Assembly (NCBI RefSeq): GCF_965198575.1
Contig: NZ_OZ240671.1
Coordinates: forward strand, 496,001 to 560,000
Length of the DNA: 64,000 nt
DNA from: Lichenicola sp965198575
GTDB lineage: Bacteria > Pseudomonadota > Alphaproteobacteria > Acetobacterales > Acetobacteraceae
Direction of reading: 5' to 3'
In this document: in pieces, positions 46,884 through 56,030 of the stretch
How the letters are laid out: each line of letters starts with the position of its first letter
Position numbering within the stretch: position 1 is the first letter of the stretch
Program-made: the position numbers and the translations under genes
The notes under the pieces: generated by a model
The model's input: the letters and a program-made list of their open reading frames with translations, nothing else
Told to the model about the DNA's origin: nothing
Databases searched by the model: none

Positions 46884-47336
46884 ATGCACACCCGACCGGT
46901 CCTGGATGCCGCCGACGTTCGCGTGATGATGCTGGCTGCGCGCACCGAGGCGGAGCGGATCGACCTGGAGGTGAGCATCGCGGTGGTGGACGAGGCGGGC
47001 GTGCTCCTGGCGCTGGAGCGGCTCGACGGAGCGCGTCTGCATACGCCCGAAGCTGCCTGGTTGAAGGCACGCACCGCCAGCATCACACGCAGTGCGACGG
47101 CCACGTTGCAGGAGCAGGCAGACGCGCATCCGGCGATGCTGGCGTTCCCGGGACGGCTGCCGCTCGCGGGTGGAATGCCGCTGGTGCACGAGGGTGTCGT
47201 CGTGGGCGGCGTCGGATCTTCGGGTGGCTCGCCCGAGCAGGATCTGGCGGTGTGTCGAGCGGTGCTGGAGGGGTTCGCGGCGCTGCAGGAGCGCCGGGGG
47301 GACCAACCTGATCGGGCGAGAGAGCGTGTTCTGTAG
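46884..47336 (+). CDS. GlcG/HbpS family (DUF336) protein
   Basis: 150 residues with the family pattern ADVRVMMLAARTEAERI, VSIAVVDEAGVLLALERLDGARLHTPEAAWLKA, then GRLPLAGGMPLVHEGVVVGGVGSSGGSPEQD. These small proteins bind haem or assist cobalamin- and glycolate-related enzymes; the role here is unknown. GGAGAA lies ahead of the ATG. It is divergent from nadA and shares the palindrome-bearing region. Confidence 0.88.
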   Translation: MHTRPVLDAADVRVMMLAARTEAERIDLEVSIAVVDEAGVLLALERLDGARLHTPEAAWLKARTASITRSATATLQEQADAHPAMLAFPGRLPLAGGMPLVHEGVVVGGVGSSGGSPEQDLAVCRAVLEGFAALQERRGDQPDRARERVL

Positions 47337-47422
47337 GTCCTGCTCGCCGGCAAGTGTCGACTGGCAAACGGAAGACGCTGTCGATGACAGCGGAAATTCG
47401 GCCGCCGCCCGGAACCTGGGCG

Positions 47423-47830
47423 CTACCGCGCGGGCCCTTCTCGACGCAACATGCTCCGACTGTAGAACACCGCCCCAAGGAGACCGAACAGAACGGAAAC
47501 TCCAAGGATCACCAGCCAGGCCGTGTTGTCGCTGACCAATGACCAGCTGGTTGCTGCACACACGAGAGCAACTGCAGGACCCGTTCCCAGGGCCGGAACC
47601 AGTGTCCAGGATATTCGCGGCGTGTAATTCACGAGCTCGACGCCCCACCAGCCGAATGGCAACAGGAGCATCCAGTAGAACGGGTTCTCGCGATGGTTTG
47701 CCTGTGAGCTTGGCAGCAGCAACTCGATCAGCCCCACCATGGTCACGCCGCACGCGCCGATAGCAAACAGCGCTGCAAGCCCGGATGCTTTGTCTCGACG
47801 AAGGCGTTGCCAGTAGATCGGATCCCGCAT
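47423..47830 (-). CDS. Small four-helix membrane protein, unknown
   Basis: A 135-residue protein with four hydrophobic segments (for example GLAALFAIGACGVTMVGLIELLL, the YWMLLLPFGWWGVELV segment and WLVILGVSVLFGLLGAVFY) and a basic C-terminus. No family is recognised. GC content is lower than in neighbours. The frame of a possible short gene ends eight bases upstream on the same strand. Confidence 0.6.
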   Translation of the reverse strand: MRDPIYWQRLRRDKASGLAALFAIGACGVTMVGLIELLLPSSQANHRENPFYWMLLLPFGWWGVELVNYTPRISWTLVPALGTGPAVALVCAATSWSLVSDNTAWLVILGVSVLFGLLGAVFYSRSMLRREGPAR

Positions 47831-47838
47831 GGCAGCCG

Positions 47839-47985
47839 TCAGCGACCCGAACCCAATGATCCGGCTTCAGACGTCATCCAGACGACCACGTCCTTGAGCA
47901 CGCCCTTGACACCGCTCCCGATCATGCCGATTGCGCCTCCCGTGGCGTCCGATAGGCGCTGTCGGAGCAGTCGATCGATCATCAC
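47839..47985 (-). CDS. Possible short hypothetical gene
   Basis: An open frame spans 47839-48117 on the minus strand. Its only plausible starts are GTG 47985 and the ATG next to it, giving 48 residues with a Gly-rich centre (DATGGAIGMIGSGVKGVLKD). The longer frame reads smoothly (GTLIGTVDSRRQTSGFENSF), so a longer gene that has lost its start, or a non-standard start, is possible. Weak evidence. Confidence 0.25.
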   Translation of the reverse strand: MMIDRLLRQRLSDATGGAIGMIGSGVKGVLKDVVVWMTSEAGSLGSGR

Positions 47986-48122
47986 AGCCGAAGCGCGCTT
48001 GCCGCCTTGCAGCTCCAGGGCCGATTGGTCGAAACTATTTTCAAAGCCGCTTGTTTGCCGACGGCTGTCGACGGTTCCGATGAGCGTCCCTCGGATCGCG
48101 GATGATGTCGAGGTGCATTAAA

Positions 48123-48458
48123 ATGGACGACCTGGCTCCGCCGTGGATTGCGCTTCCCGGCCTGACCACCGCCGCATCTACCAATCAGGGTCTGGCAGAG
48201 ACCTATATCGTTCTGACCTGGCTACCGTTTTGGCGGCTGCTGACACCCGTCGGAAAAGCCGGCTACCTCGACCGCTGGTCAGCCTCGCCGGAATGGCGTG
48301 AGGCGATCGCGCTCCGCTACGACCATGAGGCTTTCGACGCAGACGCGGACGCGCGCGAGGCACGGGAATGGGCCATCGCTCAGCGACAAGCGGCGCCCAC
48401 CGGAAAGAGTTCATCGTGGGATCGGTTGAAGAGGATTGGCCAGCCTCCGCGACGATAA
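48123..48458 (+). CDS. Hypothetical protein, 111 residues
   Basis: A soluble, Trp- and acid-rich protein with a hydrophobic stretch in the middle (TYIVLTWLPFWRLLTPVG) and a charged helix (ADADAREAREWAIAQRQ). GAGG lies ten bases before the ATG. No family recognised. It runs towards the S46 peptidase gene with a strong hairpin in between. Confidence 0.5.
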   Translation: MDDLAPPWIALPGLTTAASTNQGLAETYIVLTWLPFWRLLTPVGKAGYLDRWSASPEWREAIALRYDHEAFDADADAREAREWAIAQRQAAPTGKSSSWDRLKRIGQPPRR

Positions 48459-48463
48459 GGCCT

Positions 48464-48490
48464 CCCGCGCCGACGTCTCATCGGCGCGGG
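48464..48490. terminator. Strong bidirectional hairpin between convergent genes
   Basis: CCCGCGCCGA pairs perfectly with TCGGCGCGGG around a seven-base loop, between the 111-residue gene (+) and the S46 peptidase gene (-). Probably ends transcription from both sides. Confidence 0.75.
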
Positions 48491-48500
48491 GGTATGCGTG

Positions 48501-50660
48501 CTACAGGTGGCCGCGCACCAGTTCGTCGGCCAGCGCGTCGTCCTTGTACACGACCCGCAGCGCCGCCAGGATCGCGGCACTATCCACCGCGACTGCGCGG
48601 TTCTGGCGGCCGTCATAGACAAAGTCGCCGCCCAGCGAATGGATGTTGCCGTCGAAGATCAGCCCGACCGCATGTCCACGAGAGTCGATCACCGGGCTGC
48701 CGGAATTGCCGCCGATGATGTCGTTGGTGGAGGCGAAATCGAACTTCGTGGAGAGGTCGAGATGCGGCTTGGCGTCGATCCAGGCCTGCGCCAGCTTGAA
48801 CGGATCGCTGCCGGTCGCACGGTCATACAGGCCGGCAAAGGTGGTGAAGGCGGGAACCTGCTTGCCGTTCTCGTCCCAGCCCTTGACCACACCGAACGAA
48901 AGACGCTGCGTGAAGGTCGCATCCGGATAGGTGTTGGCGCCGTCACGCGCAAACCGCGCCTTGGCGATCGCCTCGCTGGTCTGGCGCTGCACGGACTCGA
49001 TGTTGTTGTCCCACTCGTCACGCAGCGCACGCGCGGTCGGCTCGATGCTGCGGGCGAGCACGATCATCGGATCGGTCGACGCATCGATCGCCGCCTGGCC
49101 ACCGTTCCACAGCGCCATGCGCGCCGCCGGATCGGCAAGCCTGGTGCCTGACACGAGCGCTTTCGCACGCTCGTCCGGGCTGTCCTTGCCCAGCGCCAGT
49201 CGCACGGTCGCATCGTCGGCACCCAGTGCCTGACGCAGCCTGGTCAGCGAGAACGCCATCAGCGTCTCGTCGAGATCGGCATGCACCGGGGCGGTCGATT
49301 GCAGCGACGCCTGGAGTGCCGGCAGGTTGGCGTCGTGATAGGCGGAAAGTCGTTGCGCGTCCGGCTTGGCGCGCTCGGCCGCCGCGCGCACCAGGGTTTT
49401 CGCATACCCGAACAGGTCGCCCATGAAGCCGAACGGCTGCCGTGAGCCCTCGAGCATCGCGTAACGCACATACTGCGCGCGTTCCTTGACGATCGACCCC
49501 TCGAGCGTCGTCCAGGGATCGCCATAGGCCGCCTTCCGGGTCGGATCCGCATCGATCCAGGCCTTGAGGTCGTCCTCGCTCTTCAGCTTGGCGGCCATCA
49601 TCGCCGGATCGGCCAGCGTCTGCAGCCAGCCGGTATACACCTTCAGGCTGTTCTCGACACCGAACAGCAGGTCCTGCGCATCCTGGGTTTGCGCTGCACC
49701 CTGGCGGCCATACTCCCAGAGCAGGCCATCGAGCGTCGAGAGATAGCCGTACACGATCGGCAGCTCGAGGTCGCGGGTCAGCTGCAATTGCGCCACCGGC
49801 TCCTCGCGCGAGGTCGAGCCCGGGTTGCCGGAGGTGAAGACCAGCTCACCGTCTTTCGGGCCAGTCGGGTCGAACGGGAAATAGGTCACCTTCGCCGGGT
49901 GGCCGTTCTCGTACGCGCGCAGGAACGTCATGTCGAGGTCGTAGCGCGGGAAATTGAAATTGTCCGGATCGCCGCCGAAGAAGGCTGCGTTCTGGTCCGG
50001 CGCCATCACCAGGCGAACATCCTGGTAGCGCTTGTAGCGATACAGCGCCGTGCGGCCGCCGTGATAGAGCGTCACGACATCGCAGCGCCAGTCGGTCGGA
50101 TCGCCGGCGACGCAGCCCTTCTGGATATTCGCCTCCGCCGCCTTCTGCGCGCTGCTGTACGCCGCACCCTGCTGGCCGGCGAGCGCCTTGGCCATGGTCG
50201 CGGTGACGTCGCTGATGGTGTCGAGCCGGTCCAGCTCCATCGCCGGGCATTTCGGCTCGGTGGTCTGGGCGCCCGCCTTGTAGCCGTCCTGGAACCAGTT
50301 CTGGCCCTTCGGCGACAGCTCGGCCAGGCACTCGTTGGCGCAATGGTGGTTGGTCATGACCAGGCCGTCCGCAGACACGAACGACGCCGAACAGCCGAGC
50401 GTCAGCCGCGCCGAGGCCTGGGTGACGCGGGTGATCCACTCCGCCGACGGGGTGAAGCCGTAGCGCTGCTGCAGCTGCTTCACCGGCAGGTTGTCCATCG
50501 TCCACATGCCCTCGTCGGCGCGTGCCGCGGTTGCCAGAAAACCGGGAGCCAGGACGATGGGGGCCAGGACGCTGGCGGCCAGCACGATGGCGGTGCTTGC
50601 GCGAAGCTGCCGCAACCGGCCGGCGCCGGGATGCCGCACGCGGCGTGAACGATCTGTCAT
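48501..50660 (-). CDS. S46 family dipeptidyl-peptidase (DPP7/DPP11-like)
   Basis: 719 residues with an N-terminal signal region ending near ATAARA. The family features are DEGMWTMDNLP, GCSASFVSADGLVMTNHHC with the catalytic His, NFNFPRYDLDMTF with the Asp, and IIGGNSGSPV with the Ser. S46 enzymes cut dipeptides from the N-terminus of peptides in the periplasm. The segment LIFDGNIHSL has Gly at the position where DPP11 has the Arg that selects acidic residues, so a DPP7-like preference for hydrophobic residues is likely (inference). It is divergent from an S9 peptidase. Confidence 0.93.
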   Translation of the reverse strand: MTDRSRRVRHPGAGRLRQLRASTAIVLAASVLAPIVLAPGFLATAARADEGMWTMDNLPVKQLQQRYGFTPSAEWITRVTQASARLTLGCSASFVSADGLVMTNHHCANECLAELSPKGQNWFQDGYKAGAQTTEPKCPAMELDRLDTISDVTATMAKALAGQQGAAYSSAQKAAEANIQKGCVAGDPTDWRCDVVTLYHGGRTALYRYKRYQDVRLVMAPDQNAAFFGGDPDNFNFPRYDLDMTFLRAYENGHPAKVTYFPFDPTGPKDGELVFTSGNPGSTSREEPVAQLQLTRDLELPIVYGYLSTLDGLLWEYGRQGAAQTQDAQDLLFGVENSLKVYTGWLQTLADPAMMAAKLKSEDDLKAWIDADPTRKAAYGDPWTTLEGSIVKERAQYVRYAMLEGSRQPFGFMGDLFGYAKTLVRAAAERAKPDAQRLSAYHDANLPALQASLQSTAPVHADLDETLMAFSLTRLRQALGADDATVRLALGKDSPDERAKALVSGTRLADPAARMALWNGGQAAIDASTDPMIVLARSIEPTARALRDEWDNNIESVQRQTSEAIAKARFARDGANTYPDATFTQRLSFGVVKGWDENGKQVPAFTTFAGLYDRATGSDPFKLAQAWIDAKPHLDLSTKFDFASTNDIIGGNSGSPVIDSRGHAVGLIFDGNIHSLGGDFVYDGRQNRAVAVDSAAILAALRVVYKDDALADELVRGHL

Positions 50661-50959
50661 GGGCGGTTTGGGTCCTGGCGTTGGCGCAGAGGCGGGGCGG
50701 TGGCGAGAAGCAGGGGTGGCCGGGATTCCACCGGCCTGCGGGCTCGGGCGAACCTTCTGCCGCTCGACGCGGCTCCCGATACGACGGGGCCAGATCGGCT
50801 CGCCGTCGCATGGACGGCCCCCAACGCTGGCCTCATCGTGCATGGGATCGACGGCACCGACAACCCGCTGGCGCCCGGCCGGCACCCCTCGACCGGCGGC
50901 GGTTCGCACCGTATGCAGTTCCGCCGGATTACCCGGCCGTGAACCGCCCCGGGATCCCC
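50661..50959. other. 299-bp divergent promoter region
   Basis: Separates the S46 and S9 peptidase genes, which start at its two ends. GC-rich; no palindrome or coding frame with family features was recognised. Confidence 0.4.
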
Positions 50960-52885
50960 ATGCGCCTGACCGCCCACCTCCTCTTCGCCACCGCCCTGGC
51001 GGTCCCCTTCGCCGCCACCGCGGCGCCGCTGCATCTGTTCCACACCGTGGTGATCTCGCCGGACGGGCAGCACGTCGCCGCGATCGAGAACGACGACGTG
51101 CCGGTCGACGGCGAGCCACCCGCCACCCTGGTGATCCACGACATGGCGGGGGGCGCCGCGACGGTGGCGTTGCCATGCGCGCCGTCGGCGGACTGCAAGG
51201 TCGGATCGCCGGTCTGGAACGCCGATGGCAGCCGCCTCGCCTTCGTGATCCAGCACAACCAGGGCCTGGCGGGCGAGATCGACACCGTGCCCGCGACCGG
51301 CGGCACGCCGCAGCGCCTGGTGTCGTTCGACGGGCCGCTCGACGGCCTGCGCTACGGCCCCGGCGACCGGCTCGCGGTGCTGGCGACGGCGAGCCCGCAC
51401 AAGCGCGTCGGCCGGACCCAGGCGGCGGCGGTGATCCAGGGCGATGCCGGCAACGAGATCGACGAGCAGCGCATCGCCGTGGTGGAAGGCGACCGCCTCC
51501 GCTTCATCTCGCCGGCGGACCTGTATGTGTACGAGTTCGACTGGCGGCCGGATGGCGGCTTCGTCGGCACCGCGGCACACGGCGACGGCGACGCGAACTG
51601 GTGGGTCGCCCGGCTGTACGGCTTCGACAATGACGGCGCGTCCCGCGTGCTGTTCACGCCGAGCCCGCGCGAGCAGATGGCCTCGCCGGTGGTCTCGCCG
51701 GACGGTGCCAGCGTCGCCTTCATCGGCGGCTGGATGAGCGATTTCGGCTCCACCGGCGGCGACGCGTATCTGCTGAAGCTGGGCCGTTCCGCGACACCGG
51801 TGGATCTCACGCCGCAATCGCACAGCACCGTCACGTCGATCGACTGGCATTGCGGCCCCGGGCTGACCGGGGTGACGCTGTCGGCGGATCAGGTCGCGGT
51901 GACCAGGCTGGACCAGGCCGGCCGCGCGCTCTGGTCCGGCTCGCAGTCGCTGAGCGCCGATGGTGAGAGCATGTCGCTGTCCTGCGGTCCGCATGGCGTT
52001 GCGGCGGTATCGCAGAGCTTCACCAGCCCGCCGGAAATCGTCGCCGGCCCGATCGGACAATGGCGTCCGATCACCCGCGTCAATGACGGCACGACGGCGC
52101 CCCTCACCGCGCGCTCGCTCACCTGGACGAATGACGGCCAGACCGTGCAGGGCTGGCTGCTGCAGCCGAACAATGGCGCGCCCGACACCCGCCGGCCGAT
52201 GATCGTGCTGGTGCATGGCGGTCCGGAAGCGGCGGCATCCCCGAGGTTCCCGCAGCCCCGCGGCACGGTCGCGGCGATGCTGGCGCAGGGCTGGGACGTG
52301 CTGGAGCCGAACTATCGCGGCAGCTACGGCCAGGGCGAGGCGTTCGCCAGCGCCAGCATCCAGGATCTCGGCGGTGGCGACTGGCGCGACGTGCTGACGG
52401 GCGTCGATGCAGCCGAGCACGCGGCGCCGATCGACGACGCGCGGCTCGGCATCACCGGCGGTTCGTACGGCGGCTACATGACGATGTGGGCGGTGACGCA
52501 GACCCACCGCTTCCGCGCCGGCGTGTCGGATGCGGGCGTATCGGACTGGCTGTCGATCGAGGGCGAGGCCCCGCAGGCCGGCTCCGACCAGGTGAATTTC
52601 GGTGGCTCGGTTTACGATAATGCGGCGCCCTATCTGAAGGCGTCGCCGATCATGCACATGCGCGGCGTCAACACGCCGGTGCTGATTGCGGTGGGTGAGC
52701 GCGACGTCGAATGTCCGATGCCGCAGAGCCAGGAATACTACACCGCGATGCAGGCGCTGGGCGTGCCGACCGACATGGTGGTGTATCCGGGCGAAGGCCA
52801 CGGGCTGAACAAGCAGGCGGATCGCGACGACCTCAATCGCCGCACCATCGCCTGGTTCGGCACCTGGTTCGGCAAGCCGCGGTAG
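50960..52885 (+). CDS. S9 family prolyl oligopeptidase-like peptidase, exported
   Basis: 641 residues: a signal peptide (LLFATALAVPFAATA), a beta-propeller domain with WD-like VISPDGQHVAAIENDD, VVSPDGASVAFIGG and similar repeats, then an alpha/beta hydrolase domain. Catalytic residues are in GGSYGGYMTM (Ser), AVGERDVECP (Asp) and GEGHGL (His). Such enzymes cleave acyl-, dipeptidyl- or Pro-peptides in the periplasm. It is convergent with the penicillin-acylase-like gene, three bases apart. Confidence 0.92.
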   Translation: MRLTAHLLFATALAVPFAATAAPLHLFHTVVISPDGQHVAAIENDDVPVDGEPPATLVIHDMAGGAATVALPCAPSADCKVGSPVWNADGSRLAFVIQHNQGLAGEIDTVPATGGTPQRLVSFDGPLDGLRYGPGDRLAVLATASPHKRVGRTQAAAVIQGDAGNEIDEQRIAVVEGDRLRFISPADLYVYEFDWRPDGGFVGTAAHGDGDANWWVARLYGFDNDGASRVLFTPSPREQMASPVVSPDGASVAFIGGWMSDFGSTGGDAYLLKLGRSATPVDLTPQSHSTVTSIDWHCGPGLTGVTLSADQVAVTRLDQAGRALWSGSQSLSADGESMSLSCGPHGVAAVSQSFTSPPEIVAGPIGQWRPITRVNDGTTAPLTARSLTWTNDGQTVQGWLLQPNNGAPDTRRPMIVLVHGGPEAAASPRFPQPRGTVAAMLAQGWDVLEPNYRGSYGQGEAFASASIQDLGGGDWRDVLTGVDAAEHAAPIDDARLGITGGSYGGYMTMWAVTQTHRFRAGVSDAGVSDWLSIEGEAPQAGSDQVNFGGSVYDNAAPYLKASPIMHMRGVNTPVLIAVGERDVECPMPQSQEYYTAMQALGVPTDMVVYPGEGHGLNKQADRDDLNRRTIAWFGTWFGKPR

Positions 52886-52888
52886 GCG

Positions 52889-55102
52889 TCACCTGCCGGG
52901 CAGAGGCAGGTCGCCGCTGCCCGGGTGATAGCGGCGCGCGGTATGGCCGGCGAGATCGTCCGGGTAGAAATACACCGGGCGGAGTGCACCGGTGCTGTAG
53001 CGCAGCGCCTGGTCGTCGAAATGCGGCGAGTGCGAATCACCGCTTTCGCCACCGGCGGTGACCGCGACCGCACGCACCCGCGGCCCGAATTCCACCACCG
53101 CCACGAAGCTGTTGCCGCTGTTGCCGTAGCGTCGTTTCACCCCGTCCGGCTGCGGTCCGGTGATCGAGGCGAGCGAGCCCCACTGCGCCGAGGTGAAGCC
53201 GACCGGCAGGCTCGGCTGGCTGTCGGAGAAACGCGGCAGCAGATCGTCGGAGAGCCGTTGGAACCGGTTGATCTGGCCCCATGGCATCCGCCACGTGCCG
53301 AAATCCTGCGTCAGCCGATCGGTCGCCGTGGCCAGCGCCTGCAGACGCTGCGCGGGTGTGGTGGCGGCCAGCACATGATCGTAGTCGGCCACGCTGTTGT
53401 CGTGCCCGGGCTCCCCGGCCGCACGCCAGAGCGCCTCGCCCCAGGTGACCGCGAGCGAGGTCGGCACGGAGTCCGCCGACCAGCGCCGGTTCCACGCGCG
53501 CAGCATCGCGATCTGCTCGGCCAGCCGCGCCCGCAGCGGGTCCGAGGCGGCCGCATGGTCGTACGCGTCGAGCAAGTGGGGGATCAGGATGTCGAAGCCG
53601 GGCTGGCCGGGATCGTACGCCGCAGCCATCAGCGATTGCAGGGTGAAGTCGGTGCGGCCTTGCAGCAGCGCCACCGCATGCAGGCCGCGCACGTTCTCGC
53701 CGTAGGTGTCCATGTAGCGCGGGAAATCCCGGGCGTTCGGGCTCGCCGGCCCGGCGGCGGTGTACGGGCCGTCATTGGTGTTCTGGATCCAGCCGGTGGC
53801 GGGATCGAGCAGGTGCGGCGCCTCGTCGAGCGCATGCAGGCCGTGCCAGTCGGTACGCGGATCGGCGCCATCGACCGGACGCGTGTAGTCGAACCGGTCA
53901 TCGCGGCGCGGGATGAATTGCGGATGCAGATAGGCGATGTTGCCGTCTGCATCGGCATAGACCGTGTTGTTGGAGGTATTCGCCTTGAGCTGCATCACCT
54001 TCATGTAGGCGCTGAAATTGCGCGCGCGCGTCAGTTCATAGGACTGCTCGAGTGCCGCGACCGGCTCGAACATCATCGCCTCGGCGATCCAGCGCCCATC
54101 CGCCGCCTGTCCGACGACCGGTCCGTGCGTCGTGCGATAGACGACGAAGCTTTTCCGGGCCTGGCCACCCGTCGAATTGCGATACGACAGCGTCACGGTC
54201 GACGCCGTCACCGGCCGCAATTCATCCCCGTATCGTGTGAACGGGCGGCCGTCCTTGCGCATGACGGTTTCGAGAAACTGGTCGACGGCGTCGGAATGGC
54301 TGGAGGTGTGCATCCAGCCGACACGATCGTTGAAGCCCTGGTAGATGAAGAACTGGCCCCAGGTAACGGCGCCATACGCGTTCAGCCCCTCGTCGCTGGT
54401 CATCTGCAGCTCGGAGCGGAAATAGAACGAGGTGTGCGGATTGATCAGCAGCAGCGCGTGATGGTCGCGGGTGTTCGACGGCGCCACGGCAATGCCGTTC
54501 GACCCGGTGGGATCGCCGGCAGCACCTGACGCAGGCGGTGTCAGCACCGCGAGTTTCGGCACATCGTAGAAGCGGGCCAGCTCCGGCAGGGGGATATCCT
54601 CGATGTCGCCGCCAATGCTGCCTTCGGTAAAGGCCAGTGCCATCCAGGGCTCGAAATGCGCGATCACCCTGGGATGGACCGCAGGGTGCGTTGCCAGATA
54701 CCAGTTCAGCCCGCCGGCCCATCCGGTCATCAGCGCCTGCAGCCAGGCGGGCGACTGCCTGTAACGCGCATTTAGATCAGCCGGATCGACATAAAGCCTC
54801 GCCCGCAGATCCTGCGCCAACGCGCCACTGCCCTCCGCCTCGGCCATCCGCCCAAGCGACGTCAGGGAGTTCATCTCGATGCGATTGAAATCATCCTCGG
54901 CCTGCGCGTAGGCCATCCCGAACACCGCATCCGCGTCGGTGTGGCCATGAATGTGGGCAATCCCCCAATCGTCGCGAACGATAGTGACGTGCGCTGCCAC
55001 ATTTGCCAGCTTGTCGGCGGCCAGGGCAGGCGTCGCCAGGACCAGGCCCCAGCTGAGGGCAAGAGCCAGGGCCGGCAAAGATCCGATCGTCTGCACAGGC
55101 AT
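52889..55102 (-). CDS. Penicillin acylase (S45) family Ntn-hydrolase, exported
   Basis: 737 residues with a signal peptide ending near PALAA. The alpha part has VTIVRDDWGIAHIHGHTDADAVFGMAYAQAEDD. The autoprocessing site is TGSNGIAVAP, where Ser201 would become the N-terminal nucleophile of the beta chain. HPQFIPRR, NTNDGPY and YGNSGNSFVAVVEFG follow. Family members hydrolyse amides: penicillins, acyl-homoserine lactones or acyl-peptides; which of these cannot be told. It starts 13 bases after the NadQ-type gene stop and may belong to that transcription unit. Confidence 0.93.
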   Translation of the reverse strand: MPVQTIGSLPALALALSWGLVLATPALAADKLANVAAHVTIVRDDWGIAHIHGHTDADAVFGMAYAQAEDDFNRIEMNSLTSLGRMAEAEGSGALAQDLRARLYVDPADLNARYRQSPAWLQALMTGWAGGLNWYLATHPAVHPRVIAHFEPWMALAFTEGSIGGDIEDIPLPELARFYDVPKLAVLTPPASGAAGDPTGSNGIAVAPSNTRDHHALLLINPHTSFYFRSELQMTSDEGLNAYGAVTWGQFFIYQGFNDRVGWMHTSSHSDAVDQFLETVMRKDGRPFTRYGDELRPVTASTVTLSYRNSTGGQARKSFVVYRTTHGPVVGQAADGRWIAEAMMFEPVAALEQSYELTRARNFSAYMKVMQLKANTSNNTVYADADGNIAYLHPQFIPRRDDRFDYTRPVDGADPRTDWHGLHALDEAPHLLDPATGWIQNTNDGPYTAAGPASPNARDFPRYMDTYGENVRGLHAVALLQGRTDFTLQSLMAAAYDPGQPGFDILIPHLLDAYDHAAASDPLRARLAEQIAMLRAWNRRWSADSVPTSLAVTWGEALWRAAGEPGHDNSVADYDHVLAATTPAQRLQALATATDRLTQDFGTWRMPWGQINRFQRLSDDLLPRFSDSQPSLPVGFTSAQWGSLASITGPQPDGVKRRYGNSGNSFVAVVEFGPRVRAVAVTAGGESGDSHSPHFDDQALRYSTGALRPVYFYPDDLAGHTARRYHPGSGDLPLPGR

Positions 55103-55115
55103 TGGTCTCCCGGAT

Positions 55116-56030
55116 TCAGATGGCCCGCATCAGCGGCAGCTTCGAGCCCGCCACCTGCCGGGCTGCGAGAACCTCGCGGCGGAAGCGGAATATCTTCGCA
55201 GGCCGGCCGGGGCCGCTGGTGGTGATCGCGCCGGTTTCCTCGACCAGGTCCTGCTGCTCGATCAGCCGGCGGAAATTCTGCTTGTGCAGGCGCACGCCGG
55301 CAAGCGCCTCCACCGTCAGCTGCAGCTGCAGCAGCGTGAAACTGTCCGGCATCAACTCGAAGAACACCGGCCGGTACTTGATCTTTGCCCGCAGCCTGGC
55401 AATTCCGGTCGCCAGGATCCGCCTGTGGTCGCGCGGCATCGGATGTCCGGTGCCGGCCGCCGGAACACCGCCCGCCTCCGCCACCTGGCCTGCCTCGTAG
55501 AGCAGCTCGTAGCGCTGCAGCACGAGCTCCTCGTCCCAGCGATCCAGGCCGAAATTGATCCGCAGCCGCTGCTGCCGCTCCTGCGATCGCACTCTCGTGG
55601 GCGCCTGCAGGCACCAGGCGGACAGCAGCTCGACCAGATGGGCGGTGGACCGCCGGCCGGCCTCGTCGCGCTGGTCCTCCCACGGGAAATAGCGATACCA
55701 GCTCGACCATCCGGTCTCGTCCGGGATCAGCCGGGTCAGCGCCAGATAGCTGATCGAGATCGACCGCATGGTGCCCTCGGCCCGGTCGCGATCGGCAAAG
55801 GTGTAGAGCTGCTCGACGTGATTCAAAGGGTGCCGGGCAGTACGCTCGACCCATGACCGCATCCCCGATTGCAGCGAGCGGTGCTCGGGCTCGAGCGGAC
55901 CGGAGGGCAACGCGTCGGTGTCGTCCAGCGTCAGCACGTTCGGCATGCGGTCCTTGATCGCCACCAGAACGGCGATCAGATCGGCCTGGAAGCCGATCTC
56001 GGCGTCGGTGTTGCCCGAACCCGGGCTCAC
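55116..56030 (-). CDS. nadQ: NAD-biosynthesis regulator, NadQ/COG4111 type (Nudix-like plus winged helix)
   Basis: The 304-residue protein has an N-terminal Nudix-like domain without a functional Nudix box (ADLIAVLVAIKDRMPNVLTL, ISISYLALTRL, WYRYFPWEDQRDE). A long COG4111-specific second half follows: DRWDEELVLQRYELLYEAGQVAEA, DHRRILATGIARLRAKIKYRPVFFELMPDSFTLLQLQLTVEAL, HKQNFRRLIEQQDLVEETG and RPAKIFRFRREVL. This family represses NAD synthesis genes in alphaproteobacteria (established comparative-genomic role). The GTG start overlaps the kinase stop by four bases. Palindromes before nadA are the likely targets. Confidence 0.85.
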   Translation of the reverse strand: MSPGSGNTDAEIGFQADLIAVLVAIKDRMPNVLTLDDTDALPSGPLEPEHRSLQSGMRSWVERTARHPLNHVEQLYTFADRDRAEGTMRSISISYLALTRLIPDETGWSSWYRYFPWEDQRDEAGRRSTAHLVELLSAWCLQAPTRVRSQERQQRLRINFGLDRWDEELVLQRYELLYEAGQVAEAGGVPAAGTGHPMPRDHRRILATGIARLRAKIKYRPVFFELMPDSFTLLQLQLTVEALAGVRLHKQNFRRLIEQQDLVEETGAITTSGPGRPAKIFRFRREVLAARQVAGSKLPLMRAI

